Origin: Bacteroidota bacterium
GTDB lineage: Bacteria; Bacteroidota; Bacteroidia; Bacteroidales; Lentimicrobiaceae
Assembly: GCA_009773515.1 (NCBI GenBank)
Contig: WSXX01000002.1
Location: 124,001-188,000, forward strand
Direction: 5' to 3'
DNA: 64,000 nucleotides
Shown: positions 26,370 through 34,365 of the stretch, one piece after another
Layout: every line of letters begins with the position of its first letter
How positions within the stretch are numbered: the first letter of the stretch is position 1
Translations under genes and position numbers: made by a program
The notes under the pieces: model-generated
What the model saw: the letters and a program-made list of their open reading frames with translations, nothing else
What the model was told of the DNA's origin: nothing
Database searches by the model: none

Positions 26370-26792
26370 TTATTCCATCTCAAGTATCCTGATCTCATAA
26401 GTGAGTTCCATTGCTTTGCGATAAACCGCTGAAACGCCGCAGTACCTGTCCTGAGAAAGTTCAATGGCTTTTTTGAGTTTATCTTCTTCCAACCCTTCAC
26501 CTGAGAATTCGTAAATCAGATGCATTGAAGTGTAATGTTTGGGATGCTCTTCGGTGAGTTCAGCTTCAATTATTATATTGAAAGTTTTGGGTTCAACCCG
26601 CATTTTCTTCAGTATGGAAATTACATCCATACCGGTACAACCGGCAAGCGAAGCCAGCATCAGGGCTTTTGGTCTTGCACCGGCATTGCTGCCGCCCACT
26701 TCGGGACTTGCATCCATAATAACATGATGATCGCCAACCAATGCATCAAACTGCATATTGCCGTTCCAGGAGGTATTTAAAGTCTGTTTCAT
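26370..26792 (-). CDS. OsmC/Ohr family protein
   Basis: 140 residues with the OsmC fold and its two catalytic cysteines: Cys 52 in LAGCTGMDV and Cys 118 in DRYCGVSAVY. It is closest in pattern to the YhfA-type OsmC group rather than classical Ohr. Such proteins reduce organic or lipid hydroperoxides using thiols. It is the first gene of the minus-strand redox run toward trxB, preceded by a good promoter. Confidence 0.87.
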   Translation of the reverse strand: MKQTLNTSWNGNMQFDALVGDHHVIMDASPEVGGSNAGARPKALMLASLAGCTGMDVISILKKMRVEPKTFNIIIEAELTEEHPKHYTSMHLIYEFSGEGLEEDKLKKAIELSQDRYCGVSAVYRKAMELTYEIRILEME

Positions 26793-26813
26793 AGTTCATT
26801 TGATTTGATGCTG

Positions 26814-26844
26814 CAAAATTACACCCAACATCAATGCGCTGCAA
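26814..26844 (-). promoter_or_regulatory. Putative promoter of the osmC redox run
   Basis: TAATTTTG (26821-26814) with TTG at 26844-26842, spacer 20 nt, followed by CAG; the leader to the ATG at 26792 is about 15-18 nt. Both elements match consensus. Confidence 0.6.
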
Positions 26845-27003
26845 GAAAACAGGCTTCGCAGAACACAAGTCTGGAATTGAGGTTGCTTAAGTTTTTTGTT
26901 GAGGAAGAACGTAACTTTGTTAACAAAAGCCAGAATAGAGATTAAAACCAAAATGCTTGAATTGGATTTTTTTCACAAATTAACCTGCCATCAAAACAAT
27001 AAT

Positions 27004-27894
27004 TTACCTCTGTTTCAGTCTGCACACAATCGTTGTCGTATAATCGGGCAGTGAAGTTTTGTGGCGGGAAAGCTGGTATTCTGTCTGATTAAGGTGCTGC
27101 TCAATAAATGGCAAACCCGGGGCGTAATGAAAACAACCACCCGGCTTCAGCGACCGGAGTATTTCCATATATTTCTCCGCATACCTTAAAAAATCTCCAT
27201 CCTCTCTTAAGTGATGGTGATAAAAATGATTTGAAAATCCGAGATTGCTGACAATGGTTCCCCATTTTGAAACACCATAGGGATATTCAAGCCAGTCGCC
27301 AGAAGTCAGAAAAGGCAGATTTTCCGGAAGCCGGTCAAATCCATGCGCTTCGATACCTTCGCCCCTCAAATATTTCACCAGGTTGCCCTGCCGGCCGCAG
27401 CCAATATCCAACACTGGCTCCATTAACTCCATAATATTCAGGTTCAGAATTTCCAGCTGAAGTTCCGGGGTGTATTCGGAGCAGGCAACCGGTTCCAGTG
27501 CTTCCTTCAGTTGAGGGTAAATTTTCCCGGCAAACGGGTTGGTTTTATAAAGGAAGTTCCGGAGGTTGTTAAAATGAGTTTCCGACAATGCCGCCATAGA
27601 TGAGCTGCTGGTCCTGATGTTAGAAAAAAGCACCGCATAAATATCCCTTAACGCCTTACGTTCAGCCTTACCAAACGAATAATACTGATTAATCCGACAA
27701 AACTCCTGAAGAACTTTATCGGTAGTATATTCAATCAGTTCCTGCTCCTGCTCAAAAGATAAGTTATTTATCTTTTTCAGGTTATGAACCAATAACTCTA
27801 TAAATTCGTTGGAAGCTGGCACTCCAACATGAAAAAGATTTTTCCCGCGATTGGAAGCAATTTGCTCATTAATGCTCTTTTTGAAATTCTCCAT
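27004..27894 (-). CDS. Class I SAM-dependent methyltransferase-like protein
   Basis: 296 residues. An N-terminal helical region of about 150 residues is followed by a Rossmann methyltransferase core with motif I VLDIGCGRQGNLVKYL and later SLKPGGCFHYAPGLPF, the usual motif near strand beta-5. The substrate is unknown, and the N-terminal helical part does not match a family I recognise. It is the last gene of a run with the GNAT gene (10-nt gap), a small membrane protein and the HEAGH peptidase. Confidence 0.75.
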   Translation of the reverse strand: MENFKKSINEQIASNRGKNLFHVGVPASNEFIELLVHNLKKINNLSFEQEQELIEYTTDKVLQEFCRINQYYSFGKAERKALRDIYAVLFSNIRTSSSSMAALSETHFNNLRNFLYKTNPFAGKIYPQLKEALEPVACSEYTPELQLEILNLNIMELMEPVLDIGCGRQGNLVKYLRGEGIEAHGFDRLPENLPFLTSGDWLEYPYGVSKWGTIVSNLGFSNHFYHHHLREDGDFLRYAEKYMEILRSLKPGGCFHYAPGLPFIEQHLNQTEYQLSRHKTSLPDYTTTIVCRLKQR

Positions 27895-27904
27895 TCAGGC
27901 TTTA

Positions 27905-28441
27905 TTATTCCGATTGCTTAAAACGATTGATCAAAACCCTGTTTTCATATTGATTTCCCTGCATTTCAAAAAAGGCTTGACCAATATCGGTGAATCCGTG
28001 CTTTTTATAAAATTTTATAGCCCGGTCGTTTTTGTGATAAACGGTGAGCCAGGCGGCATCAAACCCTGTTTTTTTTATTTCCTGCAACGCTTTATTCAGC
28101 ATAAGTTTTCCTAAACCCATTCCTGTAAAACGCTCCAACACATACAAAACAGCTATTTCTGGATTATGTCCGGTTGCCGGGATGGGGCATTCTTCATCAA
28201 AGGCTATGACTGCACAACCGATCAAATGGCCATTCTGCTCAGCTACCAGGGTTTTCTTCAGTGGATTTTCCATCAAAGCTTTTTCATTTTCCAGGGTAAA
28301 TGTTGTAAGCAGATAATCTGAAAATTCGGATCTAATCCCTTCCTCTGCGTAAGTGGCTACCCAAACCTGCTGCTTTAAAACCACCAGGTTGGCCATATCG
28401 CTTGATTCAGCGATGCGAATATCGATTGCTTCCAGGCTCAT
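27905..28441 (-). CDS. GNAT family N-acetyltransferase
   Basis: 178 residues with the GNAT fold. The acetyl-CoA motif A is YVLERFTGMGLGKLMLNKALQ, followed by FDAAWLTVYHKNDRAIKFYKKHGF, the conserved N-x-x-A-x-x-x-Y-x-x-x-G-F end. The acceptor is unknown. It lies 12 nt downstream of the small membrane protein gene and 10 nt upstream of the methyltransferase gene. Confidence 0.9.
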   Translation of the reverse strand: MSLEAIDIRIAESSDMANLVVLKQQVWVATYAEEGIRSEFSDYLLTTFTLENEKALMENPLKKTLVAEQNGHLIGCAVIAFDEECPIPATGHNPEIAVLYVLERFTGMGLGKLMLNKALQEIKKTGFDAAWLTVYHKNDRAIKFYKKHGFTDIGQAFFEMQGNQYENRVLINRFKQSE

Positions 28442-28453
28442 TTATCAAAATCT

Positions 28454-28903
28454 TTACTTTTTCTCAGTACGAAGTTGCGATCGTTCAATTTCAGGAAGGA
28501 ATAAATCCCTTAAACTCAATCCCCCTTTAACAGCAAATATAAGATAACTTATTGTCAGTAATCCATCGATGATTCCGGTAAACCAGAACGTATCGGGGAA
28601 ACCCGGTACAAAAACCATATAGGAATAGAGCAGCACAATATAGAAAACCCTGCCGATGATCAAACATCCCACATTAAAAGCATATCGTCTGATATTCAAC
28701 GCCGACATAAACTGCAGGTAAGCAAAGCAGAGAAAGAAGGATCCCAGAAAAATGGAATAAAAAGGGTCCATTGGCGGGTTGTCGATGTTGCGTCCTGTAC
28801 CGATTACAAAAATGTAAAGAATGCCTGCAATGGTATCCCAAACACCTCCCAGCGTAAAAAACAGGGCTAGCGGTTGCAATGATTTGTTCTTGACTTGAAT
28901 CAT
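28454..28903 (-). CDS. Small integral membrane protein, unknown
   Basis: 149 residues with four hydrophobic segments (about 9-32, 45-65, 72-98, 105-125) and basic ends. I do not recognise a family beyond resemblance to small four-helix membrane proteins of the DUF4345/DoxX-like size class. It lies 23 nt downstream of the HEAGH peptidase gene and just upstream of the GNAT gene, so it belongs to the same transcript. Confidence 0.65.
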   Translation of the reverse strand: MIQVKNKSLQPLALFFTLGGVWDTIAGILYIFVIGTGRNIDNPPMDPFYSIFLGSFFLCFAYLQFMSALNIRRYAFNVGCLIIGRVFYIVLLYSYMVFVPGFPDTFWFTGIIDGLLTISYLIFAVKGGLSLRDLFLPEIERSQLRTEKK

Positions 28904-28926
28904 ATTGCTGATGCTATTCCGCCGTA

Positions 28927-30192
28927 TTACCGGTTCATGGTTTTCTCCTTCAGATCATCGATGAGCGTTTGCCAATCATACCCCAGATTACTTACCAGTG
29001 CTTCCATGCGGTTTTCGCGATAGGCAGCCATAAACGCATCCTTGCCGGCAAGCTGAATCAGGTTATGGGTAAAGATTCCTGCTACACTGTAATTCTCCAT
29101 TCCTCTGAAAAAGAGCACAGATTCGCCGGTGATCAGCTCAGTAGTCAGGTTATTCTGATGCGCTTTAAAAACCTCAAGATCATGTTCATAGGCCTCTTTG
29201 CTGAAATAATAATCAGTGGCCTGCCTGAATCCTTCGTCAAAAAATGCCGAAGGGGCTTTACCGATGGCAGAACCAATAATGCTGTGGCCTGCTTCATGTT
29301 TGCATATGTCCATGCTTAAACCGGCGATGTGATTGATATCGCCGAATGATTTCCCATGAATGGTTGACCAGAGCGGGGCAGCAATAAAGTATTGAAGTTC
29401 CTCTCTTGTCTGGTAAAAATAGGTAACAAAACGGGGGATTAATGCTGAATCAACCTCAAGATACCGGCAAAGACCGCTTACAAAGCCATCAAAGTCCTTT
29501 ACTGAATTATTAAAACCAGAGGTGTCAGAAATTGAGGATGCAATATAAAAATCGGCAAAAAGGCCCTTAACCCGATTACCGAAATAAGCAGCGCGAAGGG
29601 CATCCATTTCATTTATCAACTGGTCCTTTTTTCCATCAGCCTGAAATCCGCTGTAAATAATCTGATTGCCGCTGAATACGTAGAACTGGTAAGCTCCGGC
29701 CATAAAACCAATATATGCCAACGGATGATCTTCCCCGTTGCGGCAGGTATAAATCCGGGTTGCCTGATTGTTTATGTGATAAAAAGCATCGTTGGGGTGC
29801 CCGAACATCCTTCCTTCAAATGAAAATCCATTGCGCTCAATTCCAAAGGGTAGACCATCCATTGCAGCAGTTGAAAAACGAAAACATGGCCCGAAATACT
29901 GCAGGTGCTTTTCATAATCCGCTTTTTTAAGCAATGATTCCTGCCGGAATACATATACCGGCTTTTCCTTCCAGAAAACAAAACCACAAACCGCAACTGA
30001 GTCTTCCGGTTTTATGTTGTATCCATCAGGCAAAACCACAATTATTGTGTCAGTTTCATAAAACCTGACCATCAGTTTTACACTGTCATCCATGGCAACA
30101 AAACCTGCGGGCTGCGACCAGCTTTTAACAGCGAAAGATACCTGCAAAAGCAACAAAACTGTGATGAAAACTGATTTGAAAATTCTTTTCAT
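28927..30192 (-). CDS. Secreted protein with novel N-terminal module and HEAGH metallopeptidase domain
   Basis: 421 residues with a signal peptide (about 1-26). Residues 30-180 match the stand-alone paralog upstream (TDTIIVVLPDGY; FVFWKEKPVYVFRQES; FGPCFRF; IYTCRNGEDHPLAY; MAGAYQFYVFSG). The C-terminal part has HEAGH at 299-303 and FFDEGF with Glu about 320, a zinc-binding pattern of gluzincin peptidases (HExxH plus downstream Glu). A zinc protease acting outside the inner membrane is likely; its substrate and the N-terminal module are unknown to me. Two dyad sites lie upstream. Confidence 0.7.
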   Translation of the reverse strand: MKRIFKSVFITVLLLLQVSFAVKSWSQPAGFVAMDDSVKLMVRFYETDTIIVVLPDGYNIKPEDSVAVCGFVFWKEKPVYVFRQESLLKKADYEKHLQYFGPCFRFSTAAMDGLPFGIERNGFSFEGRMFGHPNDAFYHINNQATRIYTCRNGEDHPLAYIGFMAGAYQFYVFSGNQIIYSGFQADGKKDQLINEMDALRAAYFGNRVKGLFADFYIASSISDTSGFNNSVKDFDGFVSGLCRYLEVDSALIPRFVTYFYQTREELQYFIAAPLWSTIHGKSFGDINHIAGLSMDICKHEAGHSIIGSAIGKAPSAFFDEGFRQATDYYFSKEAYEHDLEVFKAHQNNLTTELITGESVLFFRGMENYSVAGIFTHNLIQLAGKDAFMAAYRENRMEALVSNLGYDWQTLIDDLKEKTMNR

Positions 30193-30226
30193 TTTTTTCT
30201 GGTTTTAAGTAACCCTGGAATCCCCA

Positions 30227-30241
30227 AGTCAGGGTTTGACT
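30227..30241. promoter_or_regulatory. Dyad site 1, AGTCA-N5-TGACT
   Basis: AGTCAGGGTTTGACT: 5-bp inverted arms around GGGTT, 35 nt upstream of the peptidase gene start. The same arms and spacing recur 54 bp away, which suggests a protein-binding operator pair. Confidence 0.45.
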
Positions 30242-30280
30242 AATTGACATTAAACGTTATTCAAAAACATTGTAAAATCA

Positions 30281-30295
30281 AGTCAGGCCCTGACT
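30281..30295. promoter_or_regulatory. Dyad site 2, AGTCA-N5-TGACT
   Basis: AGTCAGGCCCTGACT; with flanking bases it is a perfect 8-bp inverted repeat around one base (30280-30296). It could also be a short terminator hairpin 15 nt after the upstream gene's stop, but it lacks a T tract on the minus strand. Confidence 0.45.
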
Positions 30296-30310
30296 TTCAA
30301 AACAATTCAA

Positions 30311-30931
30311 TCAATTCTGTGCAACTGATGTCATGCGCCCGATATGAAACCACACCCTTGATGCAATGCGTTGCTCCATTTCTTCCGGCACATCCGGTAA
30401 AACCATCTTGCTTCCGCTGAAGATATAAAGTTGATAAGCACCAGCCATGCATCGGGCATAGGATAAAGGAAAGTTCTCACCATTGCGGCAAGTATATAAT
30501 CTGTTCCCGGCCGTATTCATAAAATAGAATGCATCTTCAGGATTCTGATAATCAGTGCCATTGAATGAAAATCCATGAGCATTAATTGCAAACGGTATTT
30601 CCGAATCAAATGAATTGGTAAATCCGAAACATGGGCCAAAGAAATGCAGGTGCTTCTGAAGGTCAGAAGGTGTTAGTTCTGATTCTTGTTTAAAAATGTA
30701 CGCGGGTTTTTGTTTCCAGAAAACGAAATTTCTGATTTCGTCTTCGTCACTTTTAATAATTGAATAGCCATCAGGCAAAACAACTATGATGGTATCTGCT
30801 GCGTAAAAGCTGATCATTTGCTGAATGTTTTTGTCCATGGCGGTTAATCCATCAGGATTTGCCTTGACATTTGCAGCAAGCATCATCATCATGCCACAAA
30901 AAAGCGAAATTGCAGTGGTTCTAAAGCTCAT
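30311..30931 (-). CDS. Secreted protein, stand-alone paralog of the peptidase N-terminal module
   Basis: 206 residues with a signal peptide (about 1-24). It aligns with residues 30-180 of the downstream HEAGH protein at high identity (ADTIIVVLPDGYS; NFVFWKQKPAYIFKQES; HFFGPCFGF; LYTCRNGENFPLSY; MAGAYQLYIFSG) but then ends in a short unrelated tail and has no peptidase domain. The frame is intact, so it is not obviously a truncated pseudogene. Tandem duplication followed by loss or gain of the protease domain is inferred. Conserved Cys residues (GPCF, YTCRNG) may form a disulfide. Function unknown. Confidence 0.7.
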   Translation of the reverse strand: MSFRTTAISLFCGMMMMLAANVKANPDGLTAMDKNIQQMISFYAADTIIVVLPDGYSIIKSDEDEIRNFVFWKQKPAYIFKQESELTPSDLQKHLHFFGPCFGFTNSFDSEIPFAINAHGFSFNGTDYQNPEDAFYFMNTAGNRLYTCRNGENFPLSYARCMAGAYQLYIFSGSKMVLPDVPEEMEQRIASRVWFHIGRMTSVAQN

Positions 30932-30967
30932 TTTAGTTTGTTTTTAAGATTATTCCTGTTTGAGCTG

Positions 30968-30975
30968 CAAATTTA
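30968..30975 (-). promoter_or_regulatory. -7 box of the stand-alone paralog
   Basis: TAAATTTG on the minus strand followed by CAG, about 37 nt before the ATG at 30931. TTTG lies 25 nt upstream (31001-31004), slightly beyond usual spacing. Confidence 0.4.
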
Positions 30976-31076
30976 TTTCATGATGTGGTGGCCTGAAAAT
31001 CAAATAGGTTGATCAGGTATATTTGATGAGTGAAAGCGCAGATAAGGGGGTTGAACCCTGATCAATGTCAGCGGAC

Positions 31077-32264
31077 TTATTCAACCTGAACGGCATACAT
31101 CCCACCATCAGAGCTGCCGAAGTATATTACATTGAGGTCAACAACGGGTGTTGACAGAATGGCTCCGAGCTTATGAATGCTTCTCTCAGCTTCCAGATAA
31201 TCTTTTCCGTAAAGTTCAAAGCCTTCCCGAAACTTGCCGTCATCTCCATAAACCTTTGAATAGTTTTCTTTTGAACCTTCAGTCTGGTATTCATGAAGTA
31301 TTTCCCCGGACTTAGGGTCAACACCCCTCAGTTTACCATCAAAACAGCCAAACCAAAGAATATCATTATTCACAACAGCCGAACCATACACCCTCATGGG
31401 CAATGGTATCTGCCATACAATCTTTCCATCGGCTTTTCGCAGGCAATAAAAACGATGGGTGTCGGAAGTCCCGAAAAAAATATGCCCGTTATAAACAGTG
31501 GGCGTGGCAATTACCCAACTTCCACTTTCTTTCATATTCCATCGGCCTCTGCCGGTTTTTGCATCGAGGGCATAAACATTGTAATCGCGGCTGCCGAAAT
31601 AAACAACACCATCAACAACCACTGCCCCTTTTTGTACTTCTCCGTTCGGGAAATAGGTTTCACCAATCGTTCTTGATTTCCATTTCAGTTCGCCTGAAAC
31701 ACCATCAAGCGCATAGAAATAGCCGGCATAATCGCCGAAAAACACAATCCCGTTATCAACCGCTGCAGTTGCATGAATTATTCCGTTTGATTTGAATTTC
31801 CACATCAACTTTCCCGCCTGATTATCAATTGCGTACATGTTACCATCTCCGCTTCCCCAGTAAACATATGCATTGCTGACTACCGGAGAAGAGAGGTAAT
31901 AATCCCACATATCGAGCATTTTTTCGCCTTCCGATGAAAATTTCCAGATTAATTTGCCGGTCGCAATTTCCAGTGAATACAGATTACCATCGGCGCTGCC
32001 AAAAATTACTGAACTGCCGCTGATTGCAGCATCAGAATGTATCGGGCCATCGGTCTTGAAACGCCATATTTCCATTCCGTTTGATTTATTGACCGCATAA
32101 AAACAACTGTCTCCGCTTCCGAAAAGCACAATATTTCCGTAAATGGCAGGCGTAGAATAAATTCTTCCATTGGTTCTTGATATCCAGTTTTCTTTAAGAT
32201 TCCCAGCCAGCATTAGTTGAGAAATTGAAATAAGCAGTGCGAGTAAAAGCGATTTTTTCATCAT
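31077..32264 (-). CDS. Secreted PQQ-type beta-propeller protein (BamB-like repeats)
   Basis: 395 residues with a signal peptide (about 1-21) and about seven PQQ-like repeats of the form FGSxDGNxYALDxxTGKLxWKF (for example WGSGDGNMYAIDNQAGKL and FGDYAGYFYALDGVSGEL). These blades form a beta-propeller as in BamB or quinoprotein dehydrogenases, but no PQQ-dehydrogenase catalytic residues were seen. No lipobox Cys is evident at the signal cleavage site, unlike BamB. It follows the aminotransferase gene by 30 nt. Role unknown. Confidence 0.82.
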   Translation of the reverse strand: MMKKSLLLALLISISQLMLAGNLKENWISRTNGRIYSTPAIYGNIVLFGSGDSCFYAVNKSNGMEIWRFKTDGPIHSDAAISGSSVIFGSADGNLYSLEIATGKLIWKFSSEGEKMLDMWDYYLSSPVVSNAYVYWGSGDGNMYAIDNQAGKLMWKFKSNGIIHATAAVDNGIVFFGDYAGYFYALDGVSGELKWKSRTIGETYFPNGEVQKGAVVVDGVVYFGSRDYNVYALDAKTGRGRWNMKESGSWVIATPTVYNGHIFFGTSDTHRFYCLRKADGKIVWQIPLPMRVYGSAVVNNDILWFGCFDGKLRGVDPKSGEILHEYQTEGSKENYSKVYGDDGKFREGFELYGKDYLEAERSIHKLGAILSTPVVDLNVIYFGSSDGGMYAVQVE

Positions 32265-32294
32265 CTATTGAGTTTAAAGAAAGTAAACTTAGTT

Positions 32295-33482
32295 TTAATG
32301 ATCAGGTTTATTTGGCGCAAGGTTCACAAGCACATCGCGAAAAGCAGCCAGAAATAAATCAAGTGTTTCTTTTTCGATGGTAAGTGCCGGATCTAATCTC
32401 AGCACTTCGTTATTGGGTCTCAGGGCAACGATAAAGCCTGCAGTTAGCAGAGCCTCATAAATTCTGGAAGCATCTCTGGAAAATTCAACCGCAAGCATTA
32501 AACCCCTGCCCCTCACTTCGCGAATAAGCGGAAATTCCTCTTGCATTTCAGTGAGTTTCCCAGATAAATAATCCCCTTTTTCTCTGGCTTCATCACACAA
32601 AGCACCTTCGGTAATTATATCAATGACTTCAGCAGCTACAAAAGCACCCAGGGGATCATTCTGGTGGGATTGGGAATAATGAAATCCTTTGCGTTTAAGC
32701 TGATCTGCAATCTTTTTTGAAACCGCGGTAACGCTTACCGGATATCCATTGCCGATACCTTTACCCATGGCTACAATATCAGGCTGGATATTATAATGTT
32801 GATAACCAAACCATTTGCCTGTTCTGCCAATGCCGGTTGTAATTTCATTTGACATCACAATACCTCCGCTTCCCTGCACGCTGGAAGTTATCTTTTCGAT
32901 AAGATGCTTATCCGGAAACCTCACCAATCCCGATGAACTACCTGGCTCAAGCAGGAAAATTCCGATTTCTCCGAAAGGGATTCGGTTAAATTCTTCACAA
33001 TCACCCACACATCCTGATCCGGAATGATTGCATGAACAATTCAGGCGATCGTAAATAAACCACTTATCAGCAGATTTAACCGCTGCATCGCCATAGGCAC
33101 CCATATAAGAATCAGCAAAAGTGAGTGCCAGAGGTTTCTCTGACAAAATTCTGGCTATCCGCATTCCATATTCCACAGCTTCGCTTCCGGAACAGATAAA
33201 TTCGCATTTACCTCCCTGCATATTGTTGATATCGAGCACCTTTCGGGCTGTTTTCTCAATCTGCGGATGAATAAAACAAAATCCGGTATGGCTTATTTTA
33301 TTGATCTGATCGCTTATTACTTTATTGATGCGTTTATTGTTGTGTCCGAGACAAGTACACCAAACCCCTGATTCAAGATCAACCATTCGGTTTCCACAGT
33401 CGTCGTAAAGAAAACAATTATCGGAATCCACAATATTGCTGAATTGCAAACGGTGTCCGGTTGCCCAGATGATGTTGTTCAT
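32295..33482 (-). CDS. Atypical class III aminotransferase
   Basis: 395 residues with the PLP fold type I layout of ornithine/GABA aminotransferases: CSGSEAVEYGMRIAR, the PLP lysine in VAMGKGIGNGYPVS (Lys 241), and SQSHQNDPLGAFVA. Two oddities are visible. The usual D-E-x-x-T-G motif, whose Asp bonds the PLP ring nitrogen, reads SNEITTG (Asn 212). A Cys cluster lies in an insert (Cys 149, 151, 158, 162), with further Cys at 42 and 44. It is co-directional with the PQQ-propeller gene. Substrate unknown; activity should not be assumed. Confidence 0.8.
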   Translation of the reverse strand: MNNIIWATGHRLQFSNIVDSDNCFLYDDCGNRMVDLESGVWCTCLGHNNKRINKVISDQINKISHTGFCFIHPQIEKTARKVLDINNMQGGKCEFICSGSEAVEYGMRIARILSEKPLALTFADSYMGAYGDAAVKSADKWFIYDRLNCSCNHSGSGCVGDCEEFNRIPFGEIGIFLLEPGSSSGLVRFPDKHLIEKITSSVQGSGGIVMSNEITTGIGRTGKWFGYQHYNIQPDIVAMGKGIGNGYPVSVTAVSKKIADQLKRKGFHYSQSHQNDPLGAFVAAEVIDIITEGALCDEAREKGDYLSGKLTEMQEEFPLIREVRGRGLMLAVEFSRDASRIYEALLTAGFIVALRPNNEVLRLDPALTIEKETLDLFLAAFRDVLVNLAPNKPDH

Positions 33483-33522
33483 AGCTGTTTTTGTTGATTA
33501 ATTCTGTTTCTGAAGATGAAAT

Positions 33523-33606
33523 GATTGCGGAGTAAGGATTGCGGATTGCAGATTGCGGATTTCGGATTTCTGACCTCCGGCCTCTGACCTCTGACATCTG
33601 ACCTCC
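33523..33606 (-). repeat. Heptamer array of 12 changing units (second copy)
   Basis: Twelve 7-bp units: GATTGCG, GAGTAAG, GATTGCG, GATTGCA, GATTGCG, GATTTCG, GATTTCT, GACCTCC, GGCCTCT, GACCTCT, GACATCT, GACCTCC. It lies between the regulator gene (33611) and the aminotransferase start. Shares 22 bases in inverse orientation with the array at 26277-26360. Confidence 0.9.
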
Positions 33607-33610
33607 GAAA

Positions 33611-34365
33611 TCAACTATTCAACCATTTCTTAAAATCCGACGACCGATCAACACTTACGATGGCTTCAAATTCTTCATCGGCTTTGGGTTTTAATTCAAG
33701 CTTTATCCGACCGCGCGAATAAGCAACCATATTGGCTATCGAATCCATATTAACCATGTATTTCCGGTTTATCCGGAAGAATTTTTCAGGATTCAGCATG
33801 GTTTCAAGTTTATCAAGGGTGAATTCAAGCGGGTAAGAGTTTCCCTGGAAGGTTTTCAGATAGATTCCCTTTTCCAGCACATAGAAATAGGCAATTTCTG
33901 ATACTTCAATCTTCCGGATCTTCTCTCCTATCTGAATGAGAAATCGTTTCTTATAATCAGGCTCCCGCCCCTGAATTCCCGCTAACAGTGCGTCAAAATC
34001 AATGCTGAAAGCAGATTTCAGGGACTGGAATTTTCTCAGGCTCTCAGCAAGGTCACTTTTACGGATAGGCTTCAACAGGTAAGCCACGCTGTTCAGCTGG
34101 AAAGCCCTGATTGCATATTGGTCATACGCGGTCGTAAAAATGACGGGTGTATTTATAGTTACCTGCTCAAAAATACTGAAACTGATCCCATCTGATAATT
34201 GTATATCCAGAAAAATCAGGTCGGCAGTATGTTCCATCAGCCATTTCGCCGATTCTTTGATGGAGCCGCATTTGGCAAGAACGTTTATGGAGGGGTCGAC
34301 CTCATTCAGCTAAGTTCCAGCTTTTCAGCAGCAAGGCTTTCGTCTTCAACGATTAGTACGTTCAT
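33611..34365 (-). pseudogene. LytTR-family response regulator, frameshifted
   Basis: The intended product is about 251 residues: a receiver domain and a LytTR DNA-binding domain (FLIQIGEKIRKIEVSEIAYFY through RKYMVNMDSI). From the ATG at 34365 the frame reads MNVLIVEDESLAAEKLELS and stops at TGA (34308-34306). The remainder continues in another frame from about 34309 (LNEVDPSINVLAKCGS, then the phospho-acceptor in DLIFLDIQLSDG). Adding one base near 34309 (AGCTG to AGCCTG) would restore a continuous gene. So it is either a real null mutation or a sequencing/assembly error. It overlaps the kinase gene by 20 nt. Confidence 0.8.
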
